A stretch of DNA of 64,000 bases from DAOUKH01 sp964291475 (GCA_964291475.2 OZ220075.1:1-64000); one strand, 5' to 3'; positions 16,243 through 25,955 are shown, counted from the stretch's first letter. Program-made: numbers and translations. The notes: generated by a model not told the origin, from the letters alone.

Positions 16243-16250
16243 GCTCCCCG

Positions 16251-16508
16251 CTACTCGAAGTAGTTCTTATTGATTTCGATGTAGTTCTTCCACTGGTCCG
16301 GCGTCGCGTCCTCTTCGAAGATCGCGTTCACCGGGCACACCGGCTCGCACGCGGCGCAGTCGATGCACTCGTCAGGGTTGATGTAGAGCATTTCGACGTC
16401 GTCGAACTCGGGGTCGCCTTGGCGCGGGTGAATGCAATCGACCGGGCAGACCTCGACGCACGCGTGGTCCTTAACCCCGATGCATGGTTCGGTAATGATG
16501 TACGCCAT
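16251..16508 (-). CDS. fdxA: 7Fe ferredoxin ([3Fe-4S][4Fe-4S])
   Basis: This is a small electron carrier of 85 residues. The N-terminus MAYIITEPCIGVKDHACVEVCPVDCIH has the CX7CX3C spacing of the 3Fe-4S site in FdxA-type ferredoxins. CIDCAACEPVCP supplies the 4Fe-4S site, with its fourth ligand in the first motif. The C-terminal helix WKNYIEINKNYFE is typical. The start is the ATG at 16508, preceded by AAGGGG. It lies 185 bp downstream of the aconitase start on the same strand, so it is the upstream gene. It is divergent from the ATP-grasp gene. Confidence 0.95.
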   Translation of the reverse strand: MAYIITEPCIGVKDHACVEVCPVDCIHPRQGDPEFDDVEMLYINPDECIDCAACEPVCPVNAIFEEDATPDQWKNYIEINKNYFE

Positions 16509-16705
16509 CCGATGAGAGCCCCTTCTGTCTGGAAAGTGATGTGTCCACCCACCAGTGTATATGCTCGCATCGCCGGGCAGCAAGAGCCGCCACCCATTTC
16601 GCGCAGCCGCCGCCAAAATGGTAGCATCCCGTCCGACGATGCCCGCCGTTGCGGGCGGCTTCGGAAGACGTGGCCGCCTGTTCCCGAAGGAGTCGGTACG
16701 CCGAC

Positions 16706-18166
16706 GTGGACTTCGACAGCTACGACCTCGAACCGGCCTTCTACGACGAGATGTTCCTGCCCGGCGGCAGTCCGCGGGAGCATTGGCGGCCCGTGCATGA
16801 GCTTCTGACGCGGCTCCCCGCCGACCGGCTGGCCACGATCCAGGACCGGTTCTCACGCTCCTTCGAGAACGAGGGCATCACCTTCGCCGTCTACGGCAAC
16901 GAGGAGGCCCAGGAGCGCACCCTCCCCGTCGACTGCGTCCCTCGCATCCTTTCAGCCGCCGAGTGGAGCCACCTCGAAGCGGGCCTGACGCAGCGCCTCA
17001 AGGCCCTGAACCTCTTCCTCGAGGACATCTACGGGCAGCCCGGCCCCAACGGCGCTCATGGAGAGCCGCGGATCGTCCACGACGGCGTGGTCCCCGCCGA
17101 CATGATTCGCGGGTGCCCCCAGTACCGGGTTGAGATGCGCGGCTTCTCCGCGCCCCATGGCATCTGGGTCGCCATCTGCGGCACCGACCTCGTACGCACC
17201 AACGATGGCTTCATGGTGCTGGAGGACAACCTTCGCGTCCCCTCCGGCGTGTCCTACATGCTGGCGAACCGGAAGGTCGCCAAGTCGAGCCTGCCCCGCC
17301 TCTATCGCAGGTCCCGCGTCCGGGAAGTCTCGCACTACGGCGGCCTCCTCCAGGAAACGCTGCGCGAGCTCGCGCCGAAGGGGCAGTCCGACCCCTGCAT
17401 CGCGCTGCTCACCCCCGGGGTCTACAACTCCGCCTTCTACGAGCACATCTTCCTGGCCCGCGAGCTTGGCGCCGAGCTCGTCGAGGGCCGCGACCTCCTC
17501 GTCAACGACGGCTTCGTCTACATGCGAACCACGGAGGGGCTCCAGCGCGTGGACGTCATCTACCGGCGGGTGGACGACGACTTCCTCGACCCGCTCGTCT
17601 TCCGGCCCGACTCCCTCCTCGGCGTGCCCGGCCTGATGCACGCTTACAGATTGGGCAACGTGACCCTGGCCAACGCGCCGGGCACGGGCGTCGCCGACGA
17701 CAAGAGCGTCTACGCCTACGTCCCCGACATGGTCCGCTACTACCTGAGCGAAGAGCCGATACTCGCCAACGTCGACACGCGCCTTTGCCGCCGGCCCGAA
17801 GACCTGGATTTCACCCTGGACAACCTGCGGGACCTGGTGGTCAAGCGGGTGGGCGAGTCCGGAGGCTACGGCATGCTCGTCGGCCCGCACTCGACGGCGG
17901 AGGAGCGCGACGCCTACGCCGAGCAGTTGCGCGCCGACCCGGCCGGCTTCATCTCGCAGCCGGTGCTCGACCTTTCCCGCGCGCCCTGCCTCATCGACGG
18001 CCGGTTCGAGTCACGCCACGTAGACCTTCGCCCGTTCGTGCTGCAGGGTCACGAGACCCGTATCGTGCCCGGCGCCTTCTGCCGCGTCGCGCTCCGGAAG
18101 GGGAGCCTCGTCGTCAACTCCAGTCAGGGCGGAGGCGGCAAAGACCTCTGGGTGCTTGAGGACTGA
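16706..18166 (+). CDS. Circularly permuted ATP-grasp protein
   Basis: The sequence carries the CP_ATPgrasp (former DUF404/DUF407) hallmarks. These are LNLFLEDIYG, RGFSAPHGIWVAICGTDLVR, MVLEDNLRVPSGVSYMLANR, LLTPGVYNSAFYEHIFLARELGAELVEGRDL and VKRVGESGGYGMLVGP. ATP-grasp ligases join a carboxylate to an amine using ATP. The start is uncertain. GTG 16706 (MDFDSYDLEPAFYDEMF) is favoured, with AAGGAG 13 bp upstream, and ATG 16649 is the alternative. The gene is followed 3 bp later by an alpha-E gene and then a transglutaminase gene. This conserved trio was proposed by Iyer and colleagues to make and break peptide-like amide bonds. The substrate is unknown. Confidence 0.92.
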   Translation: MDFDSYDLEPAFYDEMFLPGGSPREHWRPVHELLTRLPADRLATIQDRFSRSFENEGITFAVYGNEEAQERTLPVDCVPRILSAAEWSHLEAGLTQRLKALNLFLEDIYGQPGPNGAHGEPRIVHDGVVPADMIRGCPQYRVEMRGFSAPHGIWVAICGTDLVRTNDGFMVLEDNLRVPSGVSYMLANRKVAKSSLPRLYRRSRVREVSHYGGLLQETLRELAPKGQSDPCIALLTPGVYNSAFYEHIFLARELGAELVEGRDLLVNDGFVYMRTTEGLQRVDVIYRRVDDDFLDPLVFRPDSLLGVPGLMHAYRLGNVTLANAPGTGVADDKSVYAYVPDMVRYYLSEEPILANVDTRLCRRPEDLDFTLDNLRDLVVKRVGESGGYGMLVGPHSTAEERDAYAEQLRADPAGFISQPVLDLSRAPCLIDGRFESRHVDLRPFVLQGHETRIVPGAFCRVALRKGSLVVNSSQGGGGKDLWVLED

Positions 18167-18169
18167 CGC

Positions 18170-19132
18170 ATGCTGGCACGGAGCGCACAGGGCCTCTATT
18201 GGATGGGCCGCTACTTGGAGCGGGCGGAACACCTCTGCCGCTTGCTCCGGCTCGAGACCGAGGCCTTGGTCGACCGTCCGCCGCGCCAGATCTACTACGG
18301 CTGGAGCCGGATCTACGGGAGCTTGAACCGGCTGCCTCCCGGCGACGTGCTCGAGATCGGCGACGACAACTTCACTCTGGCCGACGCCTATACGCTGACG
18401 GACGATCTCACGTTCGAGCGCTCGAACCCCTACTCGATATGGAGCTGTTTCGCGCTGGGGAGGGAGAACGCCCGGCAGATGCGCCACTGCATCAGCGCCG
18501 AAATGTGGACCCGCCTGAACCTCGCCTACCTCCGCGTGCAGAAGCTGCGGGTCCGGGACATCTGGAACTCGCCGGAGATCTTCTACGACGAGCTCGTCGC
18601 CGAACTCGCCACCTTCTCCGGCGTGGCCGGCGCCACCATGTACCGCGACGAGGGGTGGCGCTTCCTCCAGATCGGCCGCTTCATCGAGCGTTCTCAGCTT
18701 TCGGCCTCGCTCCTGCTCACCCAGCTCGACGCCGCGACGAACATCGCGGACGAAGCGGACGCGGACTGGACGGGCCTGCTCCGCGTTTGGCACGCCTTCG
18801 AGGTGTATAACCAGCGGTACAGCGTCGAGGTCCGGCCGAAGCAGGTCATGGATCTGTTGGCGACCGACCCCAACCTGCCCGACTCGCTGTGCCGGTCGCT
18901 CGACCGGGTGGCCTCGGACCTCAACACGCTCGGCCCCGGCCCGGACACCGTCTCCGGCGCGGCGGCATCGCGGCTGATCGGGCGCATGACCTCGCTCATT
19001 CGCTACGACTGGCCGGACCGCGAGGACCACGCGGAGCTTCTTCGCCAAGTCTTGGAGCACGGAAGAGAGCTGCACCACCTCGTCGCATCGGCCTATTTCG
19101 ACTACCCGGTCGAAGACCTCCGGGCGCGTTGA
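18170..19132 (+). CDS. Alpha-E domain protein (DUF403)
   Basis: The protein opens MLARSAQGLYWMGRYLERAEHLCRLLR, the diagnostic N-terminal helix of alpha-E proteins. It continues as an all-helical chain of 320 residues with the repeated GRFIERSQLSASLL-type helix (about 180-195). In this family the helical bundle almost always sits next to a circularly permuted ATP-grasp, as here, and may be its partner or scaffold. The 3-bp spacing on both sides implies translational coupling. No catalytic motif is visible. Confidence 0.93.
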   Translation: MLARSAQGLYWMGRYLERAEHLCRLLRLETEALVDRPPRQIYYGWSRIYGSLNRLPPGDVLEIGDDNFTLADAYTLTDDLTFERSNPYSIWSCFALGRENARQMRHCISAEMWTRLNLAYLRVQKLRVRDIWNSPEIFYDELVAELATFSGVAGATMYRDEGWRFLQIGRFIERSQLSASLLLTQLDAATNIADEADADWTGLLRVWHAFEVYNQRYSVEVRPKQVMDLLATDPNLPDSLCRSLDRVASDLNTLGPGPDTVSGAAASRLIGRMTSLIRYDWPDREDHAELLRQVLEHGRELHHLVASAYFDYPVEDLRAR

Positions 19133-19135
19133 CCC

Positions 19136-20005
19136 ATGCAGGGCACGACTCGCTACGAAATCAGCCACGTCTCGCGGTATTCGTATTCCGCGCCGGTGGG
19201 TGGCTGCGTGATGGCGCTCTGCCTGAAGCCTCGCGACGATGAGGCGCAACGTCTTCTCAGCTTCCAGATCGCGACGACGCCGCCTTCCTCCATGAACAGC
19301 GAGGCCGATAGCTTCGGCAACGCCAAGCACGTCTTGAATATCCACCGCGAACACGAGGCGCTGGAAATCGCCGCGCTGTCAACGGTCGAGACCTCAGCCG
19401 CCGCCCCGCCATCCGGCCCGCTTGGGGCCGGCGCTTGGGCTGAGATCCGCTCATGGCGTGACTCATTCGCCTACTGGGACTTCACCCACCCCAGCGCCAT
19501 CGCCCACCCCTCCGCCGCACTCGACGGCTTTGTGGAGCGGGTGGGCATCAAGCCGGATGGCGACCCGCTGGAAGCCCTCACCGGGCTCTCCGAGACGCTG
19601 CACCGCAGCTTCGAGTACGTGCCGGGGAGCACGTCGGTGGCCTCGCCAATCGACCACATCCTGGAAAACGGGTTGGGAGTCTGTCAGGACTATGCGCACG
19701 TGATGACCGCCATCGCCCGCTCCTGGGGCGTGCCCACCCGCTACGTGTCGGGCTACGTCCCGGTGGAATCCGGCAGTGAGCCGTTGGCGTCGGCGTCCCA
19801 TGCCTGGGTGGAATGCCTGCTGCCCGGCTTGGGCTGGACCGGCTTCGACCCCACCAATGGCTGCCTGCCCAGGGAGGGTCACGTGCGCGTCGCGGTGGGC
19901 CGCGACTACCAGGACGTCGCCCCAACCCGCGGCGTCATGCACGGCGGCGGCGAGACCGAGCTGGAGGTGGACGTGCGCATGAGGCGCTTGGAGTCCGTCT
20001 CTTGA
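19136..20005 (+). CDS. Transglutaminase-like cysteine peptidase of the ATP-grasp operon
   Basis: The N-terminal beta domain (YEISHVSRYSYSAPVGGCVMALCLKPR) is typical of bacterial transglutaminase-like proteins. The catalytic triad is visible: Cys183 in GVCQDYAHVM, His in ASHAWVECLLPGLGW, and Asp in GFDPTNG. Such enzymes hydrolyse or transfer amide bonds. Placed directly after ATP-grasp and alpha-E genes, it is likely the cleaving arm of a peptide-ligase/peptidase system. At 289 residues it is normal in length. It has no signal peptide, so it acts in the cytoplasm. Confidence 0.94.
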   Translation: MQGTTRYEISHVSRYSYSAPVGGCVMALCLKPRDDEAQRLLSFQIATTPPSSMNSEADSFGNAKHVLNIHREHEALEIAALSTVETSAAAPPSGPLGAGAWAEIRSWRDSFAYWDFTHPSAIAHPSAALDGFVERVGIKPDGDPLEALTGLSETLHRSFEYVPGSTSVASPIDHILENGLGVCQDYAHVMTAIARSWGVPTRYVSGYVPVESGSEPLASASHAWVECLLPGLGWTGFDPTNGCLPREGHVRVAVGRDYQDVAPTRGVMHGGGETELEVDVRMRRLESVS

Positions 20006-20105
20006 CAGGAGTGAGACAGTTTTCTTGTGGAACGATTGTTATGTACGAAAAGCGGATGCGGGGCTTCCTGACGGGAGACGTCCCGCGACGGTAGGGAGGA
20101 ATTCG

Positions 20106-21338
20106 ATGCGGTCTTCGCTTTGGAAACTATTGGTAGTGCTGGCTCTGCCGCTGCTTCTATTGCTGGCGTGCACGGACGAGCCTCCCACGCCGACTCCAAC
20201 ACCGCCGCCTACCGCGACGGCGGCGCCCACGCCAACGCCAACACCGCTGCCGCCCTACAAGATCGGCGCGATGGACGCCCTCAGCGGCGTCGCCGAGTCC
20301 TACGGCAACCCGATTTTGCAGGCCAAGCTCTTGGCCGTGGAGGAGATCAATGCCGCGGGCGGCATCGACGGCAGGATGCTGGAGCTCATCGTCGAGGACT
20401 CCAAGTGCGCCGCGCAGGACGCCATCACCGCCTATAACAAGCTGACCGACGTGGACGGCGTCAAGATCATCCTCGGCGGTACGTGCAGCGGCTCGACGCT
20501 CGGCGCGGCCCCACTGGCCGAGCAAGAAGGCGTCGTCATGCTCTCCGCCTCGGCCACCAGCCCCGACATCGCCGGCGCGGGCGACTACATCTTCCGCACC
20601 GCCATCAACGACCTCCAGCTCGGCATCGACATCGGCAACACGCTCTGGGTCGACGGCATCCGCAGCATCGCCACCATGACCGAGTCCACCGACTATGCGG
20701 AGGGCGCGCGCAGCACGTCCGTCGCGCGGTTCCAGGAGCTGGGCGGCAGCGTGGTCGCGGAGGAGGGCTTCTCCTCCGAAGTCGTCGATTTCCGCAGCCA
20801 GTTGACGAAGCTGATCAACGCAAACCCCGACGCAATTCTCCTGGCAACCCAGGGCGAGGCCGCCGGCGGGACCATCATGAAGCAGGTCCGCGAGTTGGGC
20901 TACGACGGACCGATCTACTCGGAGATCGTGCCGTCTCAGCCCGTAGCCCTCAACATCGCGGGCGACGCCGCCACCGGCCTGAAGGCCATTATTCCCAACC
21001 CCGACTTGACCACCGACACCGGCAAGCAATTCCTGACCAACTTCCGCGAGCGCTATAACACGGTCGCGACGCTGCCGTGGTTCCAGGGTTCCGCCTACGA
21101 CGATGTCTACATCGCCGCGGAGTGCCTGAAGGAGACCGGGGACGACCAGAACGCCGACGGCTTCAGGGACTGCCTCTACGACCTCACCTGGAGCGGCGCA
21201 ATCGGTGACAACTACAGCTTCGACGAGAACGGCGACGTCGTCGGGCTCTCCAACGTTGTCATCGAGGTCCTGCCGACGGCCGAGCGGACCGAGGAGAATG
21301 GCGGCTTCCGGGTGCTGGGCCCCGCCGAGACCCCTTAG
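20106..21338 (+). CDS. Branched-chain-amino-acid-type ABC substrate-binding lipoprotein
   Basis: The signal peptide (MRSSLWKLLVVLALPLLLLLAC) ends in a lipobox with the acylated Cys near residue 22. A Thr/Pro-rich linker (about 25-50) of the kind common in Chloroflexota lipoproteins follows. The type I periplasmic-binding fold then runs from YKIGAMDALSG through NPILQAKLLAVEEINAAGGIDGRMLELIVEDSKC and ending near EVLPT. Start ATG 20106 has GGAGGAA upstream. No LivH/M/F/G-type permease or ATPase gene is adjacent, so this receptor is an orphan or works with a distant transporter. Ligand class cannot be fixed. Confidence 0.92.
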   Translation: MRSSLWKLLVVLALPLLLLLACTDEPPTPTPTPPPTATAAPTPTPTPLPPYKIGAMDALSGVAESYGNPILQAKLLAVEEINAAGGIDGRMLELIVEDSKCAAQDAITAYNKLTDVDGVKIILGGTCSGSTLGAAPLAEQEGVVMLSASATSPDIAGAGDYIFRTAINDLQLGIDIGNTLWVDGIRSIATMTESTDYAEGARSTSVARFQELGGSVVAEEGFSSEVVDFRSQLTKLINANPDAILLATQGEAAGGTIMKQVRELGYDGPIYSEIVPSQPVALNIAGDAATGLKAIIPNPDLTTDTGKQFLTNFRERYNTVATLPWFQGSAYDDVYIAAECLKETGDDQNADGFRDCLYDLTWSGAIGDNYSFDENGDVVGLSNVVIEVLPTAERTEENGGFRVLGPAETP

Positions 21339-21366
21339 GCAGTCGCCGGCAAGGAAGACCGAGGCT

Positions 21367-22511
21367 TCAGGCGCCTGACCGGAAGCGGTCGAGGCGCAGA
21401 AGCGAGATATCGTGGGCCGTCTCGCCCCGCGTGGCGAGGTCGGCCATGATCTCGCCGACGACGCTGCAGAACTTGAAGCCGTGCCCGGAAAATCCGGCGG
21501 CGAAGAAGACGTTCGGAGAGCCGGGGAGCGCGTCGATGATGAAGTGCTCGTCGGGCGAGTTGGTGAACATGCACGCCCTCAGCGCCATCGTCGGGCCGTT
21601 GGCGTCGGGGAAGTAGCGGGCGACCGCCTGCCGCAGCACCGCCTCATCTTCGTCCCGGCAGTCCCGGTCGAGGCCTTCGGCCGTCGTCGCCTCGCCGAGG
21701 TGGTGCAGCTTGCCGATCTTGAATCCCGGCACGCCGAACACCGGGAAGGCATAGTAGTCCCCCTCCTCGAACTCACCGACGACGACCGGGAGCGAGCCGG
21801 GCGCGTAAAGCTCTGGGCGCAGCGGCTGGAACCAGCCCATCACCTGGCGCTCCGGCGTCAGCAGGTCGTCCAAGGACGGCAGCAGCGGGCCCGTCCAAGC
21901 GCCGGCGCTGAAGACCAGCGACCCGGCCTCGTACGATCCCCGGTCCGTCTCGACCCGCACGCCGCCCCCGTTGCAATGCCACTCCACACCGCCTCGCGGG
22001 CCCGCACGTCGGCCCCGCGCTCCAAGGCGGCATTGACGTGGTTGACGATGCACCGCTCCGAGAGCAGGAAGCCGCCGTCCGGCTGGTAGACCCCCATCCA
22101 ACCCTCCGGCAACCGGCAGCCGGGAAACCGGCGCGCGACCTCGGCGCTGGCGAGCGCCTCGTGCGGCAGATCGTGTTCCAAGCAGGAGCGCAGCGAGCCC
22201 GTCACCACCTCGCCGTTCGCCGGCCCCGTGTCCAGGGAGCCGACAACATGGAGGATCTGCTCCCCGCTCGCCGCTTCCAGCTCGCGCCAACGCTCGTAGG
22301 AGCGCCGCAGCAGCGGCACGTAGGACGGGTGCTCGAAGTAGGCCAGCCGGATGATCCGGCTGACGCCGTGCGACGAGCCGAAGTCGTTCGGAATATCGAA
22401 GCGTTCAAGTCCCAACACGCGCAGGCCGCGGCTCGCCAGCTCGTACACCGCCGCCGACCCCATGCCGCCCACGCCCACGACGATCACGTCGTACGTCCCG
22501 TTCGCCTTCAT
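21367..22511 (-). CDS. Sarcosine/N-methyltryptophan oxidase-like FAD amine oxidase (one frameshift)
   Basis: The N-terminus YDVIVVGVGGMGSAAVYELASRGLRVLGLERFDIPNDFGSSHGVSRIIRLAY matches the monomeric sarcosine oxidase/SolA family. It contains the FAD-binding GxGxxG and the SSHG..R flavin-contact segment. The C-terminal half (VMGWFQPLRP, FGVPGFKIGKLHH, ACMFTNSPDEHFIIDALPGSPNVFFAAGFSGHGFKFCSVVGEIMADLA) includes the conserved Cys of the MFTNSPD block expected for covalent flavin attachment. The frame changes once near 21970-21985 (one base missing), so the two parts read in different frames. The gene is upstream-adjacent to none of its usual partners. A CoxG-like gene starts 37 bp before it on the same strand. 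Confidence 0.88.
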
Positions 22512-22548
22512 CCGACGCGGCCACCTGCGGCCATCGAACTGCGGAGCG

Positions 22549-22992
22549 TCACGCTCCCGCCGCCTTGGATTCGAGGCACTTGAAGAAGCGGTCGATCTGC
22601 GTCTTGGCGACGGTGGACATCAGGCGCTGCCCGGCCCGCGCCAGCACGCCCGTCACCTGCACGTCGCCATCGAAGGCGAGCGTCGTCGCGCCGTCATCCT
22701 CCGCCGTAAGGCCGACCCCGCCCTCGCCCCTGACGTTCGTCCGCGCCCCGGAGCCCTGCACCACCATCCGGTAAGACGACGGCGCCGTCTTCTCCACCAC
22801 CTCCAAGGTCGCCTTGTAGGACCCCGAAACGACGCCCACGCGCACCGACACCTCGATCTCGTAGTGGTCCGGCGCCACGATGTCGAATGACCGGACGCCC
22901 GGCACGCACTCCCGCACCGCGCCCGGGTCCATGAGCGTCTCCCACAGCCGTTCCCGGGGCACGTCGAACCGGTAGCTGCCGTCGAGCTTCAT
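22549..22992 (-). CDS. coxG: CoxG-like SRPBCC protein
   Basis: This is a START-fold protein of 147 residues beginning MKLDGSYRFDVPRERLWETLMDPGAVRECVPGVRSF, as in carbon monoxide dehydrogenase subunit G. Related proteins recruit the CoxDE-assembled or CoxSLM enzyme to the membrane, or assist cofactor insertion. The C-terminal helix (LMSTVAKTQIDRFFKCLES) is conserved. It is divergent from coxS (126-bp gap), which supports a shared job with the hydroxylase genes on the other strand. Confidence 0.9.
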   Translation of the reverse strand: MKLDGSYRFDVPRERLWETLMDPGAVRECVPGVRSFDIVAPDHYEIEVSVRVGVVSGSYKATLEVVEKTAPSSYRMVVQGSGARTNVRGEGGVGLTAEDDGATTLAFDGDVQVTGVLARAGQRLMSTVAKTQIDRFFKCLESKAAGA

Positions 22993-23035
22993 GCAGGCAC
23001 TCTAGCAGGGCTCAGAGGCCCGCGCGAGCGGCGGA

Positions 23036-23064
23036 CTGCCAGGACGGGCCGTATCTGCTACACT
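23036..23064 (+). promoter_or_regulatory. Candidate promoter of the coxSLMDE-like operon
   Basis: CTGCCA (23036-23041), a 17-bp spacer and TGC-TACACT (-10 at 23059-23064) lie 55 bp before the first gene. Both hexamers match consensus at four of six positions. Confidence 0.5.
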
Positions 23065-23118
23065 CCGCGCTATCAAAGCGCGCGTGCGCGAATCCCAAGC
23101 GGCAACGGGAGGCGAAGC

Positions 23119-23595
23119 ATGGCGGACGTTCCGGTCGAAATCACCATCAACGGACGGCCTTACAGCGGCGAGGTCGAGCCCCGTCAGCTGCTCGTGCACT
23201 TCATTCGGGAGAACGCGGGGCTGACGGGGACGAAGGTCGGCTGCGACACCAGCCAGTGCGGCTCCTGCACCGTGCAGCTCGACGGCGCCTCCGCGAAGGC
23301 GTGCACCGTGCTCACCGTCCAGGCGTCGGGCTCCTCGGTCCGAACGATCGAGGGGCTTGCCGGCGACGACGGCCTGCACCCCCTGCAGGAAGCGTTCTGG
23401 AACAAGCACGGGCTGCAATGCGGCTTCTGCACGCCGGGCATGATCATGGCGGCCGAGGAGCTATTGCGGACGAACCCCTCGCCGACGCGCGACGAGATCC
23501 GCCACGGCCTGGAGGGCAACATCTGCCGTTGCACCGGCTACCAGAACATCGTGCGGGCGGTCGAAGAGGCCGCCGGCGCCATGGGAGGGAGTTAG
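23119..23595 (+). CDS. coxS: Molybdenum hydroxylase small [2Fe-2S] subunit
   Basis: The plant-type [2Fe-2S] motif GCDTSQCGSC (about residues 41-50), with the later ACTVL Cys, is followed by the second cluster domain with CGFCTPGM and CRCTGYQN. It passes electrons between the molybdenum and FAD subunits. The length of 158 residues is standard. The stop is 3 bp before the large-subunit start. It is annotated as coxS by family; the actual substrate (CO or another small molecule) depends on the large subunit. Confidence 0.95.
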   Translation: MADVPVEITINGRPYSGEVEPRQLLVHFIRENAGLTGTKVGCDTSQCGSCTVQLDGASAKACTVLTVQASGSSVRTIEGLAGDDGLHPLQEAFWNKHGLQCGFCTPGMIMAAEELLRTNPSPTRDEIRHGLEGNICRCTGYQNIVRAVEEAAGAMGGS

Positions 23596-23598
23596 GCC

Positions 23599-25953
23599 AT
23601 GACCACCCGCGTATTCAGTTCCGGCATCCGCCGCCGTGAAGACCCAAGGCTCATCACGGGACGCGCCTCCTACACCGACGACATCACGCTGCCCGGGATG
23701 GTGCACGCGGCCATCCTCCGCAGCCCCTACGCCCACGCCAACATCAAGTCCATCGACACCGGCGGCGCCGCGTCCCAACCCGGCGTCCTCGCCGTCTACA
23801 CCGGAGAGGACACCGACGGCGTGCTCAACCCCCTCCCCTGCGCCTGGCTCATCCCCAACTCCGATCTCAAGACGCCGGCGCATCCCGCCATCGCCAAGGA
23901 CCGCGTCCGCTACGTCGGCGACGCCGTCGCCGTGGTGGTGGCCGAATCCCGCTACGCGGCCGAGGACGCCCTGGAGCACATCGAGGTCGACTACGAGCCG
24001 CTCGATGCCATCATTAACCCAAAGGCAGCGGCCCAAGACGGCGCACCGCAGCTCCACGACGACGTCCCGAACAACATCGCCTTCACCTGGGCGGTGGCCG
24101 GCGGCGACACCGACGCGGCCTTCGCCGAAGCGGCCGTCACGGTGGGCGACACCATCACCCTCCCCCGCCTGATCGCCAACCCCATGGAGCCCCGCTCGGC
24201 CATCGCGCAGTGGGTCGGCATCACCGGCGACCTCACCCTCTGGAGCACGTCGCAGAACCCCCACATCGCGCGCTTCCTGACCTCGGTCGTGACCGGAGTC
24301 CCCGAGCACAAGGTGCGGGTCATCGCCCCCGAAGTCGGCGGCGGCTTCGGGAGCAAGATCCCCTACTACGCCGACGAGGCGATCGCGTCGTTCTGCTCCA
24401 TGCGCCTCGGCGTGCCGGTGAAGTGGACCGAAACCCGCAGCGAGAACTACCAGGTCACCACCCAGGGCCGCGACCACATCGAAGAGGTCGAGATGGCGGC
24501 CACGGCCGACGGCAAGATCACCGGCCTCCGCACCACCGTCTACGCCGGTCTCGGCGGCTACCTCTCCACCGCGGCTCCTGGCGTCCCGACGATCCTGCAC
24601 GGCCTGATGTACTCGGGCGCCTACGACATCCCCAACATCGGCGGGACCGTCTACGGCGTCTTCAACAACGGCGCCCCGGTCGACGCCTACCGGGGCGCGG
24701 GCCGTCCCGAAGCGACGATGCTCATCGAGCGTCTCGTCGACCTGCTCGCCGCCGAACTCGACATGGACCCGACCGAGCTGCGCCGCAAGAACCTGATCCC
24801 CAAGTTCGAGAACGGCCACGACGTCGCCACCGGCATCACCTACGACAGCGGCGACTACGAGGCCACGCTCGACGCCTGCCTCAGCGCCGCCGGCTACGAA
24901 TCGCTCCGCGCCGACCAGGCGAAGGCGCGGGAGGAGGGCCGCTGCGTCGGCATCGGCGTCTCCACCTACGTCGAAATCTGCGGCCTCGGCCCCTCGCAGG
25001 TCGCGGGCGCGGTCGGCTTCCAGGGAGGTCTCTGGGAGAGCGCCATCGTCCGCTTCCACCCCACCGGCAAGGTGAACGTGATGGTCGGCTCCTCGCCCCA
25101 CGGCCAGGGAGAGGAGACGACCTTCGCCCAGATCATCGCCGAGGAGGTCGGCGTGGACGTCGACGACGTCGAGGTCATCCACGGCGACACCGACCTGACC
25201 CCGATGGGCTGGGGCACCTACGGCAGCCGGACGACGGCCGTCTCCGGCGCCGCGGTCACGCTGGCGGCCCGGAAGGTCAAGGAGAAATCGAAGGCCCTCG
25301 CGGCCCACCTGCTGGAGGCCGCCGCGGAGGACATCGAGTACGAGGACGGCCGCTTCTTCGTCCGCGGCTCGCCCGACCAGCACAAGACGATTCAGGACAT
25401 CGCGCTCATGGCGAACGTCGCCTGGAACATGCCCGAGGGCATGGAGCCCGGCCTCGAAGCCAGCGCCTTCTACGACCCGCCGAACTTCACCTACCCCTTC
25501 GGCGCGCACCTCGCGGTGGTCGAGGTCGACCCCGCGACGGGCCGGATCGACCTGCAGCGCTACTACGCGGTCGACGACTGCGGCGTGCAGATCAACCCCA
25601 TGATCGTCGAGGGCCAGGTGCACGGCGGCGTGGTCCAAGGGGTCGGGCCGGCCCTGTGGGAGGGCGCCGTCTACGACGACGACGGCCAGCTCCTCACCGG
25701 CACCATGCTCGACTACGCCCTCCCGCGCGCCGACGCGCTGCCCGACATCGAGGTGCGGTCGAACACGACCCCCTCGCCGCACCACCCGTTGGGCGTGAAG
25801 GGCGTGGGCGAAGCCGGCACCATCGCGTCCACGCCGACGGTCTACAACGCCGTCATGGACGCCCTGCGGCCGCTCGGAGTTACCGCTATCGACATGCCGT
25901 TGACGCCGGAGAAGGTCTGGCGGGCGATCGGCGACGCGCGGAACGGAGGCTAG
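23599..25953 (+). CDS. Molybdenum hydroxylase large subunit, form II CoxL-like
   Basis: This is the molybdopterin-binding catalytic subunit of the xanthine dehydrogenase family, 784 residues. Visible motifs are GRASYTDDITLPGMVHAAILRSPYAHA, EVGGGFGSK and NGAPVDAYRGAGRPEATMLIERL. C-terminal GVKGVGEAGTIASTP carries the catalytic Glu. The active-site loop is AYRGAGR (residues 363-369). True form I CO dehydrogenase has AYXCSFR with a Cys that binds copper, and that Cys is absent. Form II enzymes may not oxidise CO efficiently, so another carbonyl, heterocycle or aldehyde substrate is possible. It is flanked by the small and medium subunits. Confidence 0.95.
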   Translation: MTTRVFSSGIRRREDPRLITGRASYTDDITLPGMVHAAILRSPYAHANIKSIDTGGAASQPGVLAVYTGEDTDGVLNPLPCAWLIPNSDLKTPAHPAIAKDRVRYVGDAVAVVVAESRYAAEDALEHIEVDYEPLDAIINPKAAAQDGAPQLHDDVPNNIAFTWAVAGGDTDAAFAEAAVTVGDTITLPRLIANPMEPRSAIAQWVGITGDLTLWSTSQNPHIARFLTSVVTGVPEHKVRVIAPEVGGGFGSKIPYYADEAIASFCSMRLGVPVKWTETRSENYQVTTQGRDHIEEVEMAATADGKITGLRTTVYAGLGGYLSTAAPGVPTILHGLMYSGAYDIPNIGGTVYGVFNNGAPVDAYRGAGRPEATMLIERLVDLLAAELDMDPTELRRKNLIPKFENGHDVATGITYDSGDYEATLDACLSAAGYESLRADQAKAREEGRCVGIGVSTYVEICGLGPSQVAGAVGFQGGLWESAIVRFHPTGKVNVMVGSSPHGQGEETTFAQIIAEEVGVDVDDVEVIHGDTDLTPMGWGTYGSRTTAVSGAAVTLAARKVKEKSKALAAHLLEAAAEDIEYEDGRFFVRGSPDQHKTIQDIALMANVAWNMPEGMEPGLEASAFYDPPNFTYPFGAHLAVVEVDPATGRIDLQRYYAVDDCGVQINPMIVEGQVHGGVVQGVGPALWEGAVYDDDGQLLTGTMLDYALPRADALPDIEVRSNTTPSPHHPLGVKGVGEAGTIASTPTVYNAVMDALRPLGVTAIDMPLTPEKVWRAIGDARNGG

Positions 25954-25955
25954 GC

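Noticed and set aside
24210..25955. Long Arg/Gly/His-rich frame extending upstream of the FAD subunit
   Set aside because: It is the shifted reading of the large hydroxylase subunit; only the part from 25956 has family motifs.
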